From positions 7,325,221-7,389,220 of the forward strand of contig LR746270.1 in the NCBI GenBank assembly GCA_902729315.2: a DNA stretch of 64,000 bases, given 5' to 3'. The DNA comes from Spirodela intermedia (lineage: Eukaryota > Streptophyta > Magnoliopsida > Alismatales > Araceae). Both the position numbers and the translations under genes were made by a program. Shown here one piece after another: positions 23,702-36,039 of the stretch (positions are counted from its first letter, which is position 1; every line of letters begins with the position of its first letter). The notes beneath the pieces are model-generated. The model did not search any database. It had not been told where the DNA came from and worked only from the letters and a program-made list of their open reading frames with translations.

Positions 23702-26700
23702 CTACACATTTTCAGTTTCCTCATGTGGGGGGGAGCCATGAATGAGGCGCATGAAGCCGCGACCCCCAAATACGGGCCTCATGAATCTATCATCAAACCA
23801 CCTCCAGAAGTAATGGGCAGCCGAGGTCGGGTGCCAGATGATGAGGCCTACGCCGCTCCTCCGTTGGTTGCTCCCACCCTCATCAACTCCTCTGTTAGCT
23901 GGCTCGAGGAACAAGAGCCGAATGTCCTCCAAGCTTGGCGGGTCCATGTCGGCTGCAGGCGCCGGCCTTGACTGGCGGAAGAGAGTCACTTGTATAAGAG
24001 GATTCGTTACCGAACCAAACACCTGTAAGTTCACAAAATTCAGAAAAATAAAATAAAAATGTAAGCTTAAACACCTCAAATTTGAAAGGCCTTTCAATAT
24101 ATTGCATTGGCCTTTCAAAATGGAGAATAAACTGTATGATCATAGAAATGGTTGGGCACTGATGCAGCATAAAAGATGAATTAAGCATCAGTGACACTAA
24201 TTCAATAAACACAAACAAAGTTACCCGATAGAGCAATCTAAATATAGGTAACTAGTAATGAAAACGGATCACAGGAAAGATTGTAGATTATAGATTATAG
24301 ATTATAGATTATAGATTATAGACCATCAGTATATTCTTCATTTATTTCTTCAAGCTAATCATCTCAACCACAAAAGTTTACTAAGATGGGCTAATAGTTA
24401 GAATAGTAAAGCTTTATTTAAACACTGCAGCAGACATACCACTGTACTAAAAAGGACCACAATTATGGAGTTTGTGATCAAAAAGGCATCATCAGAGGAC
24501 GTAGAGCTAGATGTTGAAAACTGCAAAAAACGAGATCAGAAGAAGCAGATTTTTATTGCAAATTTATACTAAAATTATGGAGCGTTACTAAAGTTATACC
24601 TGCTCATAAGACAAAGCAATAGTAACAGCACCTCTGATTAACCCAGACCACCAAATAATGAACTGAAAGTGAAATATTATTAGTTTTCTACGAAAGATTA
24701 GGTACCCAGATGACATCAGGATGGAAGTAAAAAAGGCATGTCATAGATGTGCATACCAACCTGTTGAGAAAAATCGATCTTTGCATTGCTTCTGAAAAAA
24801 TTTGCAAGATTTGCCAGAGGGAACACAAATGCAGCTCTTCCAAGCATAATTAAGGCCAACAATATTCCACTAACAGTAACCGTTGTTCTTACACTGATCA
24901 AGAAAATGACAGGAAAAACATAAAAAAAAGAGTAAAAATTGACATATTTTTAAAATTATAAAGGTGGCAATCTGGAAAAGAATGAAAATATAAACCACGC
25001 CAATTATAAAACTGAACAATGTTTCATTCAAGCTCAACCAAGCACCAAGTTCCAAATAAAATTGTTAAGAACAGAATCATTACAACTAACCTTCCATTAC
25101 TCTGTTTCCACTTGTCGATGTCAAGGGCATCCATCCCAACATAAAGAAATATAAATGTTTCTGCTATAAAGGATATTGTTGCCGAAGCATGCCTGAAATT
25201 ATTGTCATGCACAAACAAAGACTAAAAGGTAAGATATTAATCCATAGAAGTAATTCCAGAAGATACTGGAAAAGAAGAAAATATGGATACAAAATACTAT
25301 ATACAGATACTATTCCAGGTGAAAAACTTCCATAAGAAATTAGATGATCATAAGGGCTGCAATGAAACTGTCAAATCAATGAAACAAAAGAAAATGATCG
25401 CTCGTAAAGTAGAAGGTAAAATGTTGAAGAGTCTACGATGCAGTTGCTCAGCATTATCCTTCATTGCAAAAATAAATAATTCAATAATAAATGGAAACTG
25501 CTGTACAAGAAACTGGAAATTTTAAGCATCCATAGAAGAGACAGAAACAGCACGTCTACGATCTGCTATTATTCAAGACCAGGGAGCAAGGTGATTAAAA
25601 TGGATAATCACAGAAATACAGGACACTGAATGCCAAAGCAATTGTAAATCCAATGGCTACACAATACGAACCACATTCCCACAACACTTACCGTGTAGTT
25701 ATTCGTGATCTTTCAGTGACATTATGCCATGTGTAGTGTGACATGACAACACCACAAAAGAAAATCGATAAAATCCCGCTCAGAGAACATAGCTGCAAAG
25801 ATAATCATCAATGAAAAATAAGGAAAAAGTTATCCATTAACTAAAATTCAATAAACATTAAAATTACGATAGAAATTATACTAACAAGTTACGATGGATT
25901 AAGCATACTGGGTTATCAAACTCAAAACCCATTTCTTGTATTGCGTTTCTACCATAAGGCTTTACGTTCTCAAGTAATGAGAGACTATTCTAACAGTCCC
26001 CCTCTCATGGAAGTCAACATCTAGACTGTATCACATTAACAAAATAAGCAGCACAACAACAACCATATTAATGCTATCAGACTGTCCAACTTAAAAGCCA
26101 ATAGGTAATGAGTGAAACATGTTTGTCTTTTTACATTAAAGGATAAGATTTTATAAAATGTGTAATTATTCTAGTAAACCCTCTTTAAGTTATGGCATAT
26201 AGAACACAAAAAGGGTGTGCATTCAGTACATTAGTAATCATCAATTATCTATGGATCTGCAACTCAAACAAATTTGTAATAAGTAAGCTCATCTGATTAT
26301 ACCATACCCTTGTATTTTCCTGAGCAATGTATAATTACAACTCGTCTCTTTTAGTGCAGCCAACTTTCAAACTTTATCACATCGAGTATAAAAGTTCATG
26401 CCACACAAACACAAAGGTAGCCATTGACTTCAATGCAATAGTAAAATTACTATACCATCCAACTCAAAACGGATTTATGCAACATGATTTTATTTTTTCC
26501 AAGAGTTATGAGGCTAATCCTGAAAAAAGTATTTCTCACCTGAGCGAGCATGTAAGACAAGTAAGCCATAAGCAACATCATGGCGACCTCCCTATTTGTT
26601 GAATGTCTGAAATAAATTCTACTCAGTATTTTGAACAAAAAAATAGTACGCATGCATTCACTGATTCGTACTTTCTCGAAAGTTTAAGGGGAGTGGAGTA

Positions 26701-29700
26701 TTACCAATAAAAAGATTGGAACAATGAACGCGTCAAAGCTAAAGGAATACGTTCAGCAATCAACATTTTTTCTCTGCATATGATTTACTATTGTTACTAG
26801 CATGTACACACAATGTGTACTGATGTGTTTTTTTTCCGGTTTCTGCATACTTTGCAAACAGCTTTTCTTGCATACGTTGCCTTAGACTATACAATGAATT
26901 TAATAGTGCACAAACCTTGACCTTGTTTTCTATCACACTTACCATGCATTGAAATTAATTCATTACATACGTTCCACACTATTGATATAGGTTATTTTTC
27001 CTAAGGTTGTTTTTTTTGAAAGCACCAAAGATTCATCATGGAAGCATCTAGGCTACTAAAGTTAATGTTCAACAGACATTCTAGTAATCATATACGAGAC
27101 TTAAAAGTCTTCTTAAGCTGGCACATTGTTCAAACAACCAAAATGTGCATTACTCTTCACAGCCATAGGTGAAACCCATAGAGGAAGCAAGGATGAATTT
27201 AAATTCAAAGAATTGATTTACTCAACAAGTAAAAAATATAACGAGATGAGGATAAGATATTGAGACAAAAACCTTGCAAAATATAGCTTCTTTGTGATGT
27301 AAGCACATAGAAGCCCAGCCTGAAAAATAAGATGGATGATAAAATATATAATTATATACTTTTAATTAAGAATAATCTGTAGTAACCTAAACAGAAAATT
27401 ATTCAAAGATAAGTTTTACGAATCTGCAAAACAGACATTTGTTAAAAAAAATCGTAACACAAGCAACCAAAACCTGATAAATAATGGAGGTTGCAGACCA
27501 AAAACCCAAAGTTGATCAAATACACCACCTGTATATAAGCATATGGTTGCTATCGTCACTAACCTAATGATCAGGGATAAGCTAAGGTTAGTAAACTATA
27601 GGTAGAAGGAGAATAAAAATAGGACCTTGCATTTAACATGGAGTTATCGAGGAGAAGAGAACCTGATCTATTGATTCGACCAATTTTAGAATGATTTAAG
27701 TACAACAAAACACCAAGCTAAAAAGCATAAAAAGGCTGTCAGATATTTATTGCATGGTGTTATGGGATGCAAACAGGCAGGATCCTAGCAAGAGGGATGG
27801 GACACAAATGAAGGCCATTCTAATATCAGCCTCATCACCAAGGAGCTCGACCCCTGCCAAAGCGTCATAGATAATAAACGCTTGTTGTAACCTATCCTAT
27901 AGGGTATAGTTAATTATAAATTCATACACAGCAGGTATTAACATTAAATTCACCTATGTTTTTTCTTTATTAAGTTTTGAAAGTGCCTCATCTAGTCACA
28001 AAGTTATAAGACGGATCATCATCCTGGCCACTCAAAAAACCATATGTTAGATGAAAAAAATCCATGTAGAAAACCGCAGCCCCTAGGTCCATTACCATTA
28101 CGTGGGCAAAAGCCCCTCATGGGCATTCTTGAACCAGTTATTCCTTTTTTTTGGTTTCTGTGTGAGTCCTTTGGGCCCACTAACCCATCAAGTTAGGATC
28201 CACTTTGGGTCTGCTGAAGCTGTACTCTTGCATCCATATTTAAAACGGTACCCTAAGGATGAACATAAAATAGAAGAAAAAACAGATTCTCTCCACCGTT
28301 CAGACTAGGGTTTTAGCGCCTGAATCTGTTCTCCTCTCCTCTAACTCAACACCTAAGGGTTTCATGGTATTCTGCCCTTCTCTGACCAAACTTAAGGTGT
28401 TTTTCTTCCGTTGTAAGGCTTTCTTGTTGTTCCACTCTTCTCCTACTGTTCGATGGTGTTCTTCTTCTAGTATAGATCTCTGGCGCTAATTAACATTAAA
28501 GAGGGAAATCCACATAACATCTCAGGCCTTAAGTTCTGAGCCCATCAATACCACGCAGATAAATCTAGTAAATGAAATGACCAGTATACCATACAATCAT
28601 ATTCTTATAATGACAAGATCCTTCTGGTGGAAAATAGGTCACCAAAGGCAAACATTTGGAAGAATCAATAAAATAAATGTTACATCCATCCTCTATAGCT
28701 TAAAGGCAGAATTGGTATATCTGGAGATCTATTACTTTGGAAAAGATACTAATCGGGTGAAATTGTCTGAGCATTCATAAAAGAGAATAGAGGATGCAAA
28801 TTCTGTCCTTCAGGCAATTTGGAAGGAAATAAGTAAGAAGATATTCCAAGCGGCACAATCTGATGTTCTAAATATTTTAAATGAAGTTGACAAGTCAATG
28901 ATTGATTAGGTGACTTAAGCTAAGACAGAAAATCGTCACAATTCGATAGCTTTTATAAGGAACTGAAATGGCATTCCATGGGATAGCTAAGGCACAAAAC
29001 CCATAAAACTTCTTGCATGGGCCCTGATTCCATATTGACGGAGTAGGGGAAGTATTAGTTTGTATTTTCTCTGTGTGCAGACATAACTCTGGGTTATTTT
29101 ATCTCCATGCAAGACTGATCACAATTAGGGGAATTTGTATTGTAAGAACATTTATTGTGAGACATAACTCAACTACAACTTGTATTCTAAGAACATGTAG
29201 TCAGGGCAATTCTGGCTAAAACCATCACTTTCTACATGTTCCCCTATTGTAAGAACATGGTTTTATCCAGAATTGCCCTCAAAAAGGGATGAAACAGGAA
29301 GGATAAATTAAGCTTGGCCTTTAAAATCTCCCTTTTACCCCTTGGCGTGAAGGCATCCAGTAAGTAGTCAGGGCAGACCCAGAATAGGCAATAGGGTCAG
29401 CACAATAGATATCAATTACAAGAGGAAAACACGCAGCAACCTTCACTAATACATACATGCCAATTAAAATAAATAAATACATGCCAATAATATTCGCCGT
29501 AAAGAGAAAATTTTTCATGCAAATCAGATAGCACTCAGAAGGTATTTGGTTTGCATATCCCAAGTAACATCCATATTACAACAACTTTCATTGCAACAAG
29601 TGGAAGAGCGTCATACAATCTATGGCTAAAATATTGTGCTAATATCAGTAAATAGTTTTTCTTCATTCATACAGCCAAATATTCAAGAGCTAAAAAATGA

Positions 29701-32700
29701 TAACTTACTGCTACACCAAGTGCCGTACTTGTGAAGAACAGATAAAGAAATGTCCCTAGAAGTTTTAAGGCTGAGACTGCATCAAAATTGTTAAAGTCAA
29801 GTTTCTGGACTGCATTGAAAAGCACAATAGAGGTGGCGTCATTCACTACTCCTTCCCCAAAAACAACACTGTAAAGTAAGGGTGTTTCGTCTTGATTCAG
29901 AACCTTTGCCACAAAGAAAAACTTATCAGCTGCGTTCAGCAGTTATTATAGATGAAGCCTAGAATAAAATTGCTTTTCATGAAATACCTGTAAAGTACAG
30001 ACAGAATCTGTCGCTGAAAATATTGCTCCAATTGCTGTGCGGAATAAAAGTCAACAGTGTTATCACAAGACTATGCAGCACACACAGGGTTGAATTTAAG
30101 ATATTAACTAATTTGGATATACCTAAGTACTGCTGAATCCCAAAAGATGCGACTCCAATCATCTTGAATAGAAAATAAGAACCTACAGAGTTCAGAGATC
30201 AACGCATAAGAGAAGCTTCAATAAAGCTCCATCATTATCTTCAATTTAATGCAAGGGTATCCAATATATATTGCATCCAAGTTAGAAGCTAAAAAATTAA
30301 TAATAATCCACAAAAACAAAGTCTTGCAAATAAGAAAAGAGGGCAATCCTGGATAAAACCATCAACTTTCCAAAAGTTGAGTTCAAAAAAAGATAATGAT
30401 GCATCTGTGCTTCTCCAAAAGTTAACCCGTGATATTTCTATTTTCTAATATTTTCCAGCATTTTTCATATCCTAAGTTTGTCCAGCTGTAGATAAAATCG
30501 GGACTCTAGCCATACATCACTTCGGTCGGTGCTCAACTCCTAGGTTCCGCTCTCTCAGTGCTGGGCAAGGAGCTTGACTCTCCGCTTGTCTTTCTTTAAT
30601 GCTCGCTTTGCGCTGCTCGGTGTGCTCAGATGGTTCTGCTTCATGCTCGGCGACGGGATCCGCTCCGCTAACTCAATGGTCAAGCGCAAGCTGCTCTGGT
30701 AAGGGTCGCATCCTGATCCTGTCCAATATCGCTTCCCTTCTTTGAAATCTAGATCTTCTGTTTAGCGAATCTGGAATAAGGAATCAAAGGAAGCAAGAAA
30801 GCAAACAGGAGTGGTGCAGCAGGGAAAGTGCAAGAATGTTCTCTAAGTCAGATTCGAAGCTCTTCGATATCATTTCGAGGTTAAGGATTTGGCTTTAGAT
30901 TTATTCTAGTATATAAGATAAGTCTTTGAGAATGAAACTTCCTTTTTAAGTTCTATACTATTTGCTACTATTGGAATTTTCCACTGCTGTAGTAGTACGC
31001 TCTGGCTAGTGTTAAAATGTCTGATTGTGAATGAGCGAGTCATTCTGGTACTATGATTCTCCTACTCCATATGTAGGCTTACCGGGCTAAGCTAATCATT
31101 GGATGCTCCAAACTAAGCCATAGTTTAAAATAAAATAGAAGTAAAAATTGTTCCTTCAAAATGATACAAAAGCCAAACAGCATGCAACTTTTTACATTTA
31201 GTTTAGGTTGTGTTGCATACCAAAGAACCTCGTTTGATGGGAGCTTAAGTAATTTTCGTAAGAGATGCCCACAATTTTTCAAACTCATTTTCATCTCTCT
31301 CGTTTGGAATTGTTCAACTGAACAGTTGCAATTCTGTTCGATAGACACTTAAATTTTCGTCCCTCAGGTTGTTTCCAAAATTCCACTCTAGTACATTGCA
31401 AAATTTGCATCAAATGAGTTTAACCTGAGATTGATAAGCTTGGACTTTATTGCACAGAATTGATATCTAGAATCCAAAAAAAAGATAGATGCTCCAATCT
31501 GCCTTGATTGACCTCATTTCAAATTGCCATGACTTCTAAAAGTTATCTCACTCGGGGTGTCTATGATTCACAGTAACGTCAGACGATTGTTCAGCTCTGA
31601 GATTTTCCTGTTTGTTGCACCTTTAACAAAGAGCATCATGAAATAAAAACAGATTTTGCTTTTCCTGCTAAAACTCATCGTTAATGGAGGATGTATTAAT
31701 ATGTTAGCATACCATTGCAACTCTTCGAACCCATAATTATGGGTTTGATTTGATTTATTTGAATGATGAAACATCAAAAGGCTTCATGTAAAATAAATAA
31801 TATTTAGAAATCATTTACATTATTAGAGATATGCACAAATTAGGAATTATGAACACGTCAAAAAACTGAAAACAATCACCCAAAATGGCAATTACCAACA
31901 ATAACTACATCATATGGTGATGCTTATTTCAGTAGCCAAAAAAAATGAATTTGAGAACTGGTCAGGACAAGTCAGGCTGCAGAAATAAACTAGAGTTTTA
32001 TGGGAAAGAAAAGATACCTGTTGATATAAAGCAGAAGGATATCAACGTTCCAACCGCACCAAGCAAGAATATAATCGAAAAGTTTCGAAAAAATTGTTTC
32101 TTCTTAACCTGAAAACTAAAAATAATAATGCACTTCGGATAAGTCCGAATGTAAATGCCATAAATTTTAGGCCGTTGAGTATCATAAATTAGCCAAGGAA
32201 AAAAAAAACATGAATTGAATAACTGATTATTTTATCAGAACACATCTAAGTAAACATTTGAGCAATCCACAGGCTTCTACGTGCGGAACACCTGCACATA
32301 TAGTTGTCTTGCCTAAAAAGTAAGACGATATATTTTAGTGCTATTGATGAGTATCATAAATTAGCCAAGGAATAAAAAAACAATATGATTTGAATAACTG
32401 AAAATTTTCTCAGTAGAACGCATCTAACTAAACATTTGAGCTATCCGCAGGCGTCTACATGCAGAACACTTAATGTGCTTAAAAAGTAAGACAATATATA
32501 TGCCCCATATCCAAAAGGAAGATTGTGGAGAACTATGTAGGGTGCTTCTAATTACCATGAACTTTGCCTTCAGGAGCACAACTATAATTACAGTCGACTA
32601 ATCAACAACTACTTTCCCGGATCATTACCATGTTTAGTTGATTAGTCACATGTGAGAACAGACAAACAGTTATTTCTTACTTTTCAGTGACTAATATGAC

Positions 32701-34269
32701 AGTACGACGAAGAATCCCCAATTACGTGGAGTGCTTAGGTGTGCAAGAAGGACCGAAGGAACACCCGAGTTAATAGCTTATGCCTGGATGAGGCTTAGGA
32801 GGACGAGTCTGGAATTTCAAAATATTTACTATAGTTTTACCACTATCATCTGTTTATCCCCCCAATGAGCCAACCTAATAGAGCGCCAGTAACAACGGAA
32901 TGGCTAAAAGTGAGGCCACCTTTTAACTTGAATACTAAGGGTTCCTCAGTCAGTTTCGTCAACCAAATCACCTACCAAGTATCTAAGCACTATGAGCTCT
33001 CAACAGCACTATATCTGTCTTCCATCCTCTCTCAGTGAGTCTGACCTTAGCCTGTGTCCGCTGCAATGATGAACCCCGCTTAAACAGTCTTTTTCTCTGC
33101 CAACCCATCCACACAGAACTGTATGTTCTTACATTATTGGTGTCTCCTAGATTTATTTAATTCGTATGCAGATGCTTCTACCTACCTATTTACTTAGCCC
33201 GATTCATCAAACAGCATCATTCTACCCGTTGCATCATGTGTGGCCGGATTCCAGATCCCAGTACTTCTTCAACGAGTTATTTGCCCAATAAAGGTAAGTT
33301 CTTAGCCAGTTGAAGAAAGATGATGGTAAAAGGCCAAGTTAGCATACCCACCAGCTATTATGATATCAACCAAAGGAACATGAATATGGATGTTGGTTTC
33401 ATAGAAGTGATAGTCTGATAAAAATGATATCCAAAGTAGAAGTTAGCGCTATTGCTTAAATGCGGCCAGTCCAGAGACCTAACCACAGGCAATCTTCGAC
33501 TGATGAATCAAAACATTCACTGAGTAAACATCAGCAGACACCGTCATGATTGCAACATGTAAGTGGAAGTGAAACTGGCAGATTCTGTTTTAAAAAAACA
33601 AGATATAATGTTAGAGTTGCTTGCGTTTTTTAAATCAAGAAGAACATCAAAATCGTGAATAAATAAGAGTTTTTTTTTTTAGTAGAAGAATAAAATTAGT
33701 GGGAGACGGAGAGCATCCTGTTCTATGAATGCTCAAAATAATGACAGACGACGAATCCATTCCTGCTCCTGTTATTATCTTGTATTGAATGCTGGTCTGA
33801 AAGCTGAGAATCGGTGGTGAACTAGGAAAGTGGATTACCCAGCGTTGAAGATGATAGGAGGTAGCAGGTAAATGAAGAACAGTTCTTCGTCGAAGGAGAG
33901 AAAGTGCGAGCTATGCCATTTGCTGAACACCAGCGTCAGAAAGCCAGTACAAAGGCCCTTCACCAAAGAAACGAAAGCACAGACAGGATGCACTTAACAA
34001 GGAGCATGCGCATCGACACCCAGAGAATCCAAGACGCAAGAAACCAAGGGAGACAACGAAGGTGGAGGAGGGAGAACCAGAATTAGGGCAGTGGTGGACT
34101 CGTTCGCCCAGCGATTCTCCTCGAGCAGATGCCCAATCAAGACGCAGACGCAGAGGAGGGCGACGAAAATCGTAACGGCTACCACTTCCACGGAGACGCC
34201 CCGGACGATTGCAGGAAGAGAGCGGACGATCCCCAGCAGCGGAAGGTAACGCGCGGGGTCGGAGGCCAT
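23702..34269 (-). CDS. NHX: Vacuolar-type Na+(K+)/H+ antiporter (class I NHX)
   Basis: Fourteen exons on the minus strand: 34078-34269, 33839-33957, 32018-32115, 30123-30182, 29988-30034, 29709-29903, 27273-27319, 26540-26606, 25692-25792, 25091-25192, 24761-24893, 24600-24662, 24440-24520, 23702-24022. All introns are GT-AG and phases close to 541 aa, the normal plant NHX length. Landmarks are GHLLEENRW (exon 1), the amiloride-site motif LFFIYLLPPI (90-99), ATDSVCTLQ (164-172, Thr-Asp of the unwound helix), FGEGVVNDATS (187-197, catalytic Asn193-Asp194), FIAETFIFLYVGMDALDI, WWSGLIRGAVTIAL, and a hydrophilic tail of about 105 residues with RFMRPVFGGRG. Class I NHX proteins exchange cytosolic Na+ or K+ for vacuolar H+, setting vacuolar pH, K+ storage and salt tolerance. 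The tonoplast location is inferred from class. Oddities: QQ precedes YLAIG where the family usually has an acidic residue, and a Ser/Thr-rich stretch (FSTSSSTSSDD) opens exon 13. Confidence 0.96.
24286..24321. repeat. 7-bp tandem repeat (GATTATA)5 in NHX intron 13
   Basis: Five perfect head-to-tail copies of GATTATA plus one base, in the intron between the last two NHX exons. It is not the plant telomere repeat. It is short and probably polymorphic. Confidence 0.95.
29203..29279. repeat. Short inverted repeat (hairpin) in NHX intron 6
   Basis: A 23-bp arm at 29203-29225 pairs with 29257-29279 with one mismatch, around a 31-nt loop. A third, direct-orientation copy of the left arm occurs at 30340-30371 in intron 3. 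Arms starting AGGGCAATTCTGG suggest a miniature inverted-repeat element and a solo arm, but no target-site duplication was confirmed. Confidence 0.8.
30480..31080. other. GC-richer island inside NHX intron 3
   Basis: About 600 bp of distinctly higher GC and different word use (GCTCGGCGACGGGATCCGC, GGTAAGGGTCGCATCC) inside an AT-rich intron. It has no long open frame and no exon of the NHX reading frame. An inserted repeat or organelle-derived DNA are possible; the sequence alone does not decide. Confidence 0.4.
32175..32500. repeat. Diverged tandem duplication (about 170 bp) in NHX intron 2
   Basis: Two units, starting near 32177 and 32349, share GAGTATCATAAATTAGCC, then TTGAATAACTGA, CATCTAA.TAAACATTTGAG, CAGGC.TCTAC.TGC and AAAAAGTAAGAC. 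The offset drifts from 172 to 166 through small indels. Confidence 0.8.
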
Positions 34270-34629
34270 CCCCGTCCACACAAACACGACTCGCGGTCTT
34301 CCAGGTGAACAGCATCCGCAGAAGAAAACTCGTCTAAAGGTAGACGGACAACACAGGCGAACGGGGGAGGGAGAGCGCAAGAATGGCAGCTGGAGGAAAG
34401 GGACGACGACCCCCACCACCTTCCTTGCTGCTTAGCCTGTCTGGTTTGAACGTTAGTCGCTGTTCAACTACTCCAATGGATCCGACTAAACAGGAATCAT
34501 TCTGGAACATGGTGGTGAAAGTCGTAAACTCGAGGGTTTATCTCGTAAATGACGGCTTCCACCCTGCCATGATTACGAACAAAGAGGGAAGTAAAAGGCA
34601 GCCCACCCTCTGCGGTGAAGAGCTCTGCA

Positions 34630-34760
34630 GCACCGTCTCTCTCTCTCTCACTCAGTCTCACTCTCTCTCGCTCTCGATACTTCTTCAACGACGATACAAC
34701 CAGGTTAAGAGGACAGGGAGAACCTTTAGCAGACTCCCCTTCTCTCTCTCATTCTCTCTC
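34630..34760. promoter_or_regulatory. CT/GA-rich elements upstream of NHX
   Basis: Clusters of CTCTCT (34638-34680 and 34739-34762; GAGA on the NHX sense strand) lie 360-490 bp upstream of the NHX ATG. In plants, GAGA repeats bind BBR/BPC factors. A regulatory role here is inferred only from position and motif. Confidence 0.3.
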
Positions 34761-34897
34761 TTGCTGTGCTCTCTTCCTCCCCCCCCCCTCCTACTGAAGA
34801 AGGAGGTCCATTTCCGAAATCTCACGAGGAAACGAGACAAACCCATCAATTCACTCCCACAAATTTCACAACTACGAGGAACACGCCGAATCGACTC

Positions 34898-35278
34898 TCA
34901 CGATTTCGTCCCCTTGATTCTCAGCTTCATCGTCGAAGTCTTCTTCCGCCGTCTCTCCTCCCTCACTGCCGCCGCCGCCGTCGTCGCCGCTCCTCCGCCG
35001 CCGTCGGCTCTCAGAGTGACCACCGCCACCCTCTCCGCTAGCAAGGGAGGCGCTGGCGCGCTTGCTGGCCCATCACCTGCGCCTTGAACCGCCTTCTCAG
35101 AGCCGTTCGCCGCCGAGAAGGCGGCGGAGGTGGGCGGCGCCTCCACCGCCGCGGCGGGCTCCTGGTGCCGGGGGCCAAGGCGGCGGAGAGGGCGGAAGGA
35201 TGGGTTCAAGCGGAGGGCATGGAAGAGCTTCCCGCAGATGCCCGTCGGTTCAGTGGATACGACCGCATCCTTGTTCAT
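34898..35278 (-). CDS. Possible small unknown protein, 126 aa
   Basis: A GC-rich single-exon frame from an ATG at 35278 to a TGA at 34898. The N-terminal third looks like ordinary protein (STEPTGICGKLFHALRLNPS, then two Arg pairs), the middle is Ala/Pro-rich, and the end is Lys/Arg-rich (RRRKKTSTMKLRIKGTKS). No domain, signal peptide or membrane segment is evident. It lies on the same strand as NHX, 0.63 kb upstream of its ATG and 0.76 kb downstream of the SP1 stop, behind a purine-rich leader in the sense strand. GC-rich simple sequence can keep frames open by chance, and overlapping frames exist on the other strand, so this could be only NHX upstream sequence. I do not recognise the family. 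Confidence 0.35.
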   Translation of the reverse strand: MNKDAVVSTEPTGICGKLFHALRLNPSFRPLRRLGPRHQEPAAAVEAPPTSAAFSAANGSEKAVQGAGDGPASAPAPPLLAERVAVVTLRADGGGGAATTAAAAVREERRRKKTSTMKLRIKGTKS

Positions 35279-35597
35279 CTCCGTTACAGAGGGGGGGGGG
35301 AGTCCCTGCTCAAGAGAGACGAAGGAGAGATATAGAGGGGATGGGATAGCACGCCGGCGAGATGTTCGCCAGTTTGCCTGACAGGACGTTGAGAGCATCT
35401 TCTTCCTCCTCTCTCCTTTCCTCACGGGCATTGGAATCACATTCCTTGTTCCCCACTAACCGAGTGACAAATATCACATCTCTCCCTCCCTCTCTCTCTC
35501 TCTCTAACAAGAAGGAAAGAAAGAAGACAACACAACACAATACAACCAAACACTCACTAACTCAATCTCTCTCTCTCTCTACAGAGGAACTATTGAA

Positions 35598-35762
35598 ACA
35601 TTCTTCGCACCAAAAAAAAAAAAAAAGGCTTCTTTGAAACCTGCAGATCTCCATGAGATCACTACGAATATGGGGGACTATAAGAACATCTTTCTCACCA
35701 AAAAGTGATCTTCCTTTGAGAGTTGAAGCCTGTAAATCTCCATGAGAACACGAAGAATATGA
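35598..35762. repeat. Tandem duplication, period about 88-90 bp, 3' of the SP1 gene
   Basis: Both units contain ACAT(T/C)(C/T)TT..CACCAAAA, then (G/C)AA(G/A)CCTG.A.ATCTCCATGAGA and CACGAAGAATATG or CTACGAATATG. The copies start near 35598 and 35686. The block lies 280-440 bp past the SP1 stop and could include its 3' UTR. Confidence 0.6.
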
Positions 35763-36039
35763 TTTTTTTGAAGAAGAAAAAGACCAACAAAGGGCAGCAG
35801 CATACATTCATTCATTGGAAGATTCCCCCACCCCACCCTCCGACGCCCCATCCAAAGAAAAACCCCGATGAGGGCCAAGGCAGCGGGGGCGGTGGCGGCG
35901 GCGGCAGTGGCACAGCAGCGGCAGGGCTCAACCCATCTTGGTCGTGGAGAGGGAGCATACATGTACAGAGGGAATCCCACACCACGAGGCATACCTGAGG
36001 CTTTCTTCATTTGGCTTGGGGGGCCTTTCTGGGCGGCCC

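Noticed and set aside
24286-24321. Interstitial telomere repeat
   Set aside because: The unit is GATTATA, not TTTAGGG or a known plant variant.
30480-31080. Extra coding exon of NHX
   Set aside because: Exons 3 and 4 join in phase without it and the protein already has full family length.
34383-35087. 234-codon plus-strand frame upstream of NHX
   Set aside because: Mostly Ser/Leu/Pro from CT-rich and GC-rich simple sequence antisense to the NHX upstream region. Frames on the other strand are equally open; no domain.
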